Source of the DNA: Blastomyces gilchristii SLH14081
Lineage: Eukaryota > Ascomycota > Eurotiomycetes > Onygenales > Ajellomycetaceae
Assembly: GCF_000003855.2 (NCBI RefSeq)
Contig: NW_003101674.1
Span: forward strand, 1,516,842 to 1,580,841
Direction: 5' to 3'
Length of the DNA stretch: 64,000 bases
Shown here: positions 62,031 to 64,000 of the stretch, piece after piece
Position numbering within the stretch: position 1 is the first letter of the stretch
Layout of the letters: each line of letters opens with the position of its first letter
Made by a program: the position numbers and the translations under genes
Notes under the pieces: generated by a model
The model's database searches: none
Told to the model about the DNA's origin: nothing
The model's input: the letters and a program-made list of their open reading frames with translations, nothing else

Positions 62031-62842
62031 ACTGTATTTGAAATCTCAAGTTTGAACTTGATCATCTTCTTTAGTTGTCTAGTCTGAGTAAGAAGAATTA
62101 ACAGAACTTATTCATTCATGTCACTCAGACACTGCTTTTCAAGAATTTTACTTACTTTTTCAAGTTTCTGTATTTCAAGAACTTATTATTTCTCTATTTC
62201 ATCTTTCTTTCTTCTCTTCAGAAGTTCAATCTCAGAAATAGCATTTGAGAAAGCATCTTTTTTCATATCAACTGAGTGTATTTTTGAACTTATTATTCTC
62301 ACTCAATGAAAAGTTGATCAGACTGTTTCAATTAAGAGATTTCTAAGTCTATTATTTATTGAAAAGTTGATTAGACTGTTTTAAAAGAAGAATAAAAGAC
62401 TTTTATATATAAAATACCTGATTTTTTTCACACTAGTTCAGTAACTAGATTAGATTTTTGAAGAGAATCTAATAAACTAAAATTGATTTTTAAGATAAAT
62501 CAATAAAATCTTTACAATCTCTTTCTTAAGATATAGTGAGAAAAAGTATAATCTCAATTAATAGTAAATTGAATAATATGACAGTTTTTAAGGGAAAAAC
62601 TGATAAAAAATAAGTTAATTTTTTACAGAGAAATTGATTAAAACTATTCAATTTTATTCTAAATCATTTAATTCTTCTCACACAACAAGTGTGTAACTCA
62701 AATCAGTTAATAAAGAGTGTAAAAAAGAATTTAGTATTAATAAAAGCTCTTCAGTCACTGAAAAAGTAATTCTTACTTAAAAGAATGTAAAATTATAACA
62801 GAAAATATCTCTGTTTTTAAATCTTTGTAAGAATATTGTGTA

Positions 62843-63215
62843 TTATTCTTATTATTATTATTCTTTCATTATACTCATATGCAAGCAGAGCTTATGATGA
62901 GTTCTTACATGATGTTAAATACAGATCAAGTGTTAATTATACAGGAGAAAATACAGATATTAAGATCATGCTAAGATAACAAGAATATAGAAAAATACAA
63001 AGAAGTGACAATTAAATACATGCAATAATAACTTCTCAGCTCAGGAATATAGAGTAATTCATTGAAGTGATTTGTACATCTCTGTATTTATTAGAAATCT
63101 GAGGTGCTTGAGTTCTGAATTTAATGTATTCTCTGCAGGTTTCAAACCCACGCGCCTTGGTTTTTCACACCAAGGCACTATCAAGTGGCTGCATTAATCA
63201 TTCAGCCACTGGGGC
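62843..63215 (-). mobile_element. tRNA-derived SINE nested in LINE3
   Basis: 373 bp on the minus strand, flanked by the 14-bp duplication AAGAATATTGTGTA (62829-62842 and 63216-63229). LINE2 near 32190 shows the empty site. The 5' head reads GCCCCAGTGGCTGAATGATTAATGC: an A-box-like segment (63209-63191), then a variable-arm hairpin CCTTGG/CCAAGG (63175-63155), then a B-box GGTTTGAAACC (63148-63138). A long variable arm points to a Ser- or Leu-type tRNA ancestor. The 3' end is an AAT-type tail very like that of the LINEs. It keeps CpG (CACGCGCC), so it is younger than its host. Confidence 0.85.
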
Positions 63216-64000
63216 AAGAATATTGTGTAAAACTCAGAGAAAAACACCTTACTTTGTTAAGAGAGATAAAAAACTAATTCTAATATCTTTGTTTTTGTAT
63301 TAACTGCTGTAGAAGAATAAGATAGAAACTGCTAAGATATACACTACTGTACACTCTTTATCAAGACTTTCTCTCTTCAGAGTCTTAATATTATAGAGAA
63401 TATAAGTCTGTTTCTATATAATAATATAAATATTATCAGCAGAATGTAGAGAAACTAGTTATTTATATCTCAAAATAAAAGACTTTATCAATGATTATAT
63501 TAGTATAGAGTTAATTTTTAAATTCAATAGAAATCTAGTATTGCTATTCTCAATCTCTTACAGAATCTATTGAATATTGAGATATTAAAACTAGATTTAC
63601 TATATCTCACTATGCAGAGATCAGAGGTTCTGTCAGATCTTGAAATATACTAATTTTATAGTTATTAACATGTCATTGTCTGCTGATTATATATTAAATA
63701 CTGTTCTCAAGATATCTTTTTATATTTTTCTACTGAGAATGAGTCAGATTGAAAGAAGTGATACAAGAATAAGACTTAGTATTAATGTCTTGATACATCA
63801 AAAACAGACAGAATTTTTACAGAGATTACACTTCAAATGTATTTATTAATTATATACTTAACATTATTACTGAGATATCTTTTTGTATTTTTCTGCTGAG
63901 AATGAGTCAGATTGATAAGAGTGATATGAGAGTGAGACTTAATATTAATGTTTTAAAACATCAAAGATAGACAGGGTTTTTACACATATTACTTCTCAGA

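Larger units (their letters stand above)
50269..64000 (-). mobile_element. LINE3: Tad1-type LINE, invaded three times, continues past window
   Basis: Colinear with LINE2, from the (TAA)n tail at the left to the 5' monomers at the right edge. Segments: 50269-54402, 60114-60944, 61261-62842 and 63216-64000. The gaps are filled by Gypsy B, a solo LTR and a SINE. The reverse-transcriptase box reads YVND near 52500-52480 (YVNN in LINE2). The ORF1 zinc-knuckle region lies around 60890-60620 with several Cys lost, and ORF1 begins near 62030. Its 5' monomers (about 63681 onward) have lost the CpG and GG content that LINE2 keeps. Confidence 0.9.

Noticed and set aside
63130..63215. A functional tRNA gene on the minus strand.
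   Set aside because: Box-like motifs and a variable arm are present, but there is no closing acceptor stem and the head continues into a SINE body with a tail and a 14-bp target duplication.

Overview
This is a fungal nuclear window, most likely from a filamentous ascomycete (Pezizomycotina). A compact gene island of near-normal base composition (about 3.5-8.96 kb), whose genes carry short introns (about 50-120 bp) with GT..AG ends and CTAAC/CTGAC-type branch sites, sits between very AT-rich blocks of transposon DNA decayed by C-to-T / G-to-A mutation. AT-rich isochores full of Gypsy elements are known from dimorphic Onygenales such as Blastomyces. That would fit, but the genus is only a guess.

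Gene island: a frameshifted short-chain dehydrogenase pseudogene (3819-4862, +); a two-exon gene for a Tom6-like subunit of the mitochondrial outer-membrane translocase (5792-6076, -); and, divergent from it, a ten-exon gene for the spliceosome-associated armadillo-like protein CTNNBL1 (6464-8803, +). The two intact genes are housekeeping genes that share a 387-bp intergenic region.

Transposon stack: nearly everything from 8956 to 49763 can be explained as one Ty1/copia element that was repeatedly invaded. Its 5' LTR holds a 5'-truncated Tad1-type LINE (LINE1), which itself holds a Ty3/Gypsy element (Gypsy1). Its interior holds two sites of 506-bp hAT-type MITEs, one of them a MITE inside a MITE. 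Its 3' LTR holds a roughly 25-kb hAT-related composite (24478-49726). The composite consists of an inverted full-length hAT copy (hAT1, split by the complete LINE2) and a large palindrome whose roughly 3-kb arms flank a second full-length hAT copy (hAT2). The right arm holds chromodomain Gypsy element A. Removing the stack joins 8960 to 49764, a short piece of less-mutated host DNA. After it come more MITE sequence and LINE3 (50269 to the window end), itself hit by Gypsy element B, a solo LTR and a tRNA-derived SINE. Target-site duplications support almost every junction: 5 bp for LTR elements, 8 bp for hAT/MITE, 14 bp for LINE and SINE.

All transposon genes are broken by stops (often Trp codons turned into TGA/TAG) and by altered catalytic motifs. 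The mutation pattern is unusual for classical RIP: CpC and CpG steps are almost eliminated, while CpA and CpT remain common. Two assembly gaps (17350-17530 and 37809-37908) lie inside repeats.
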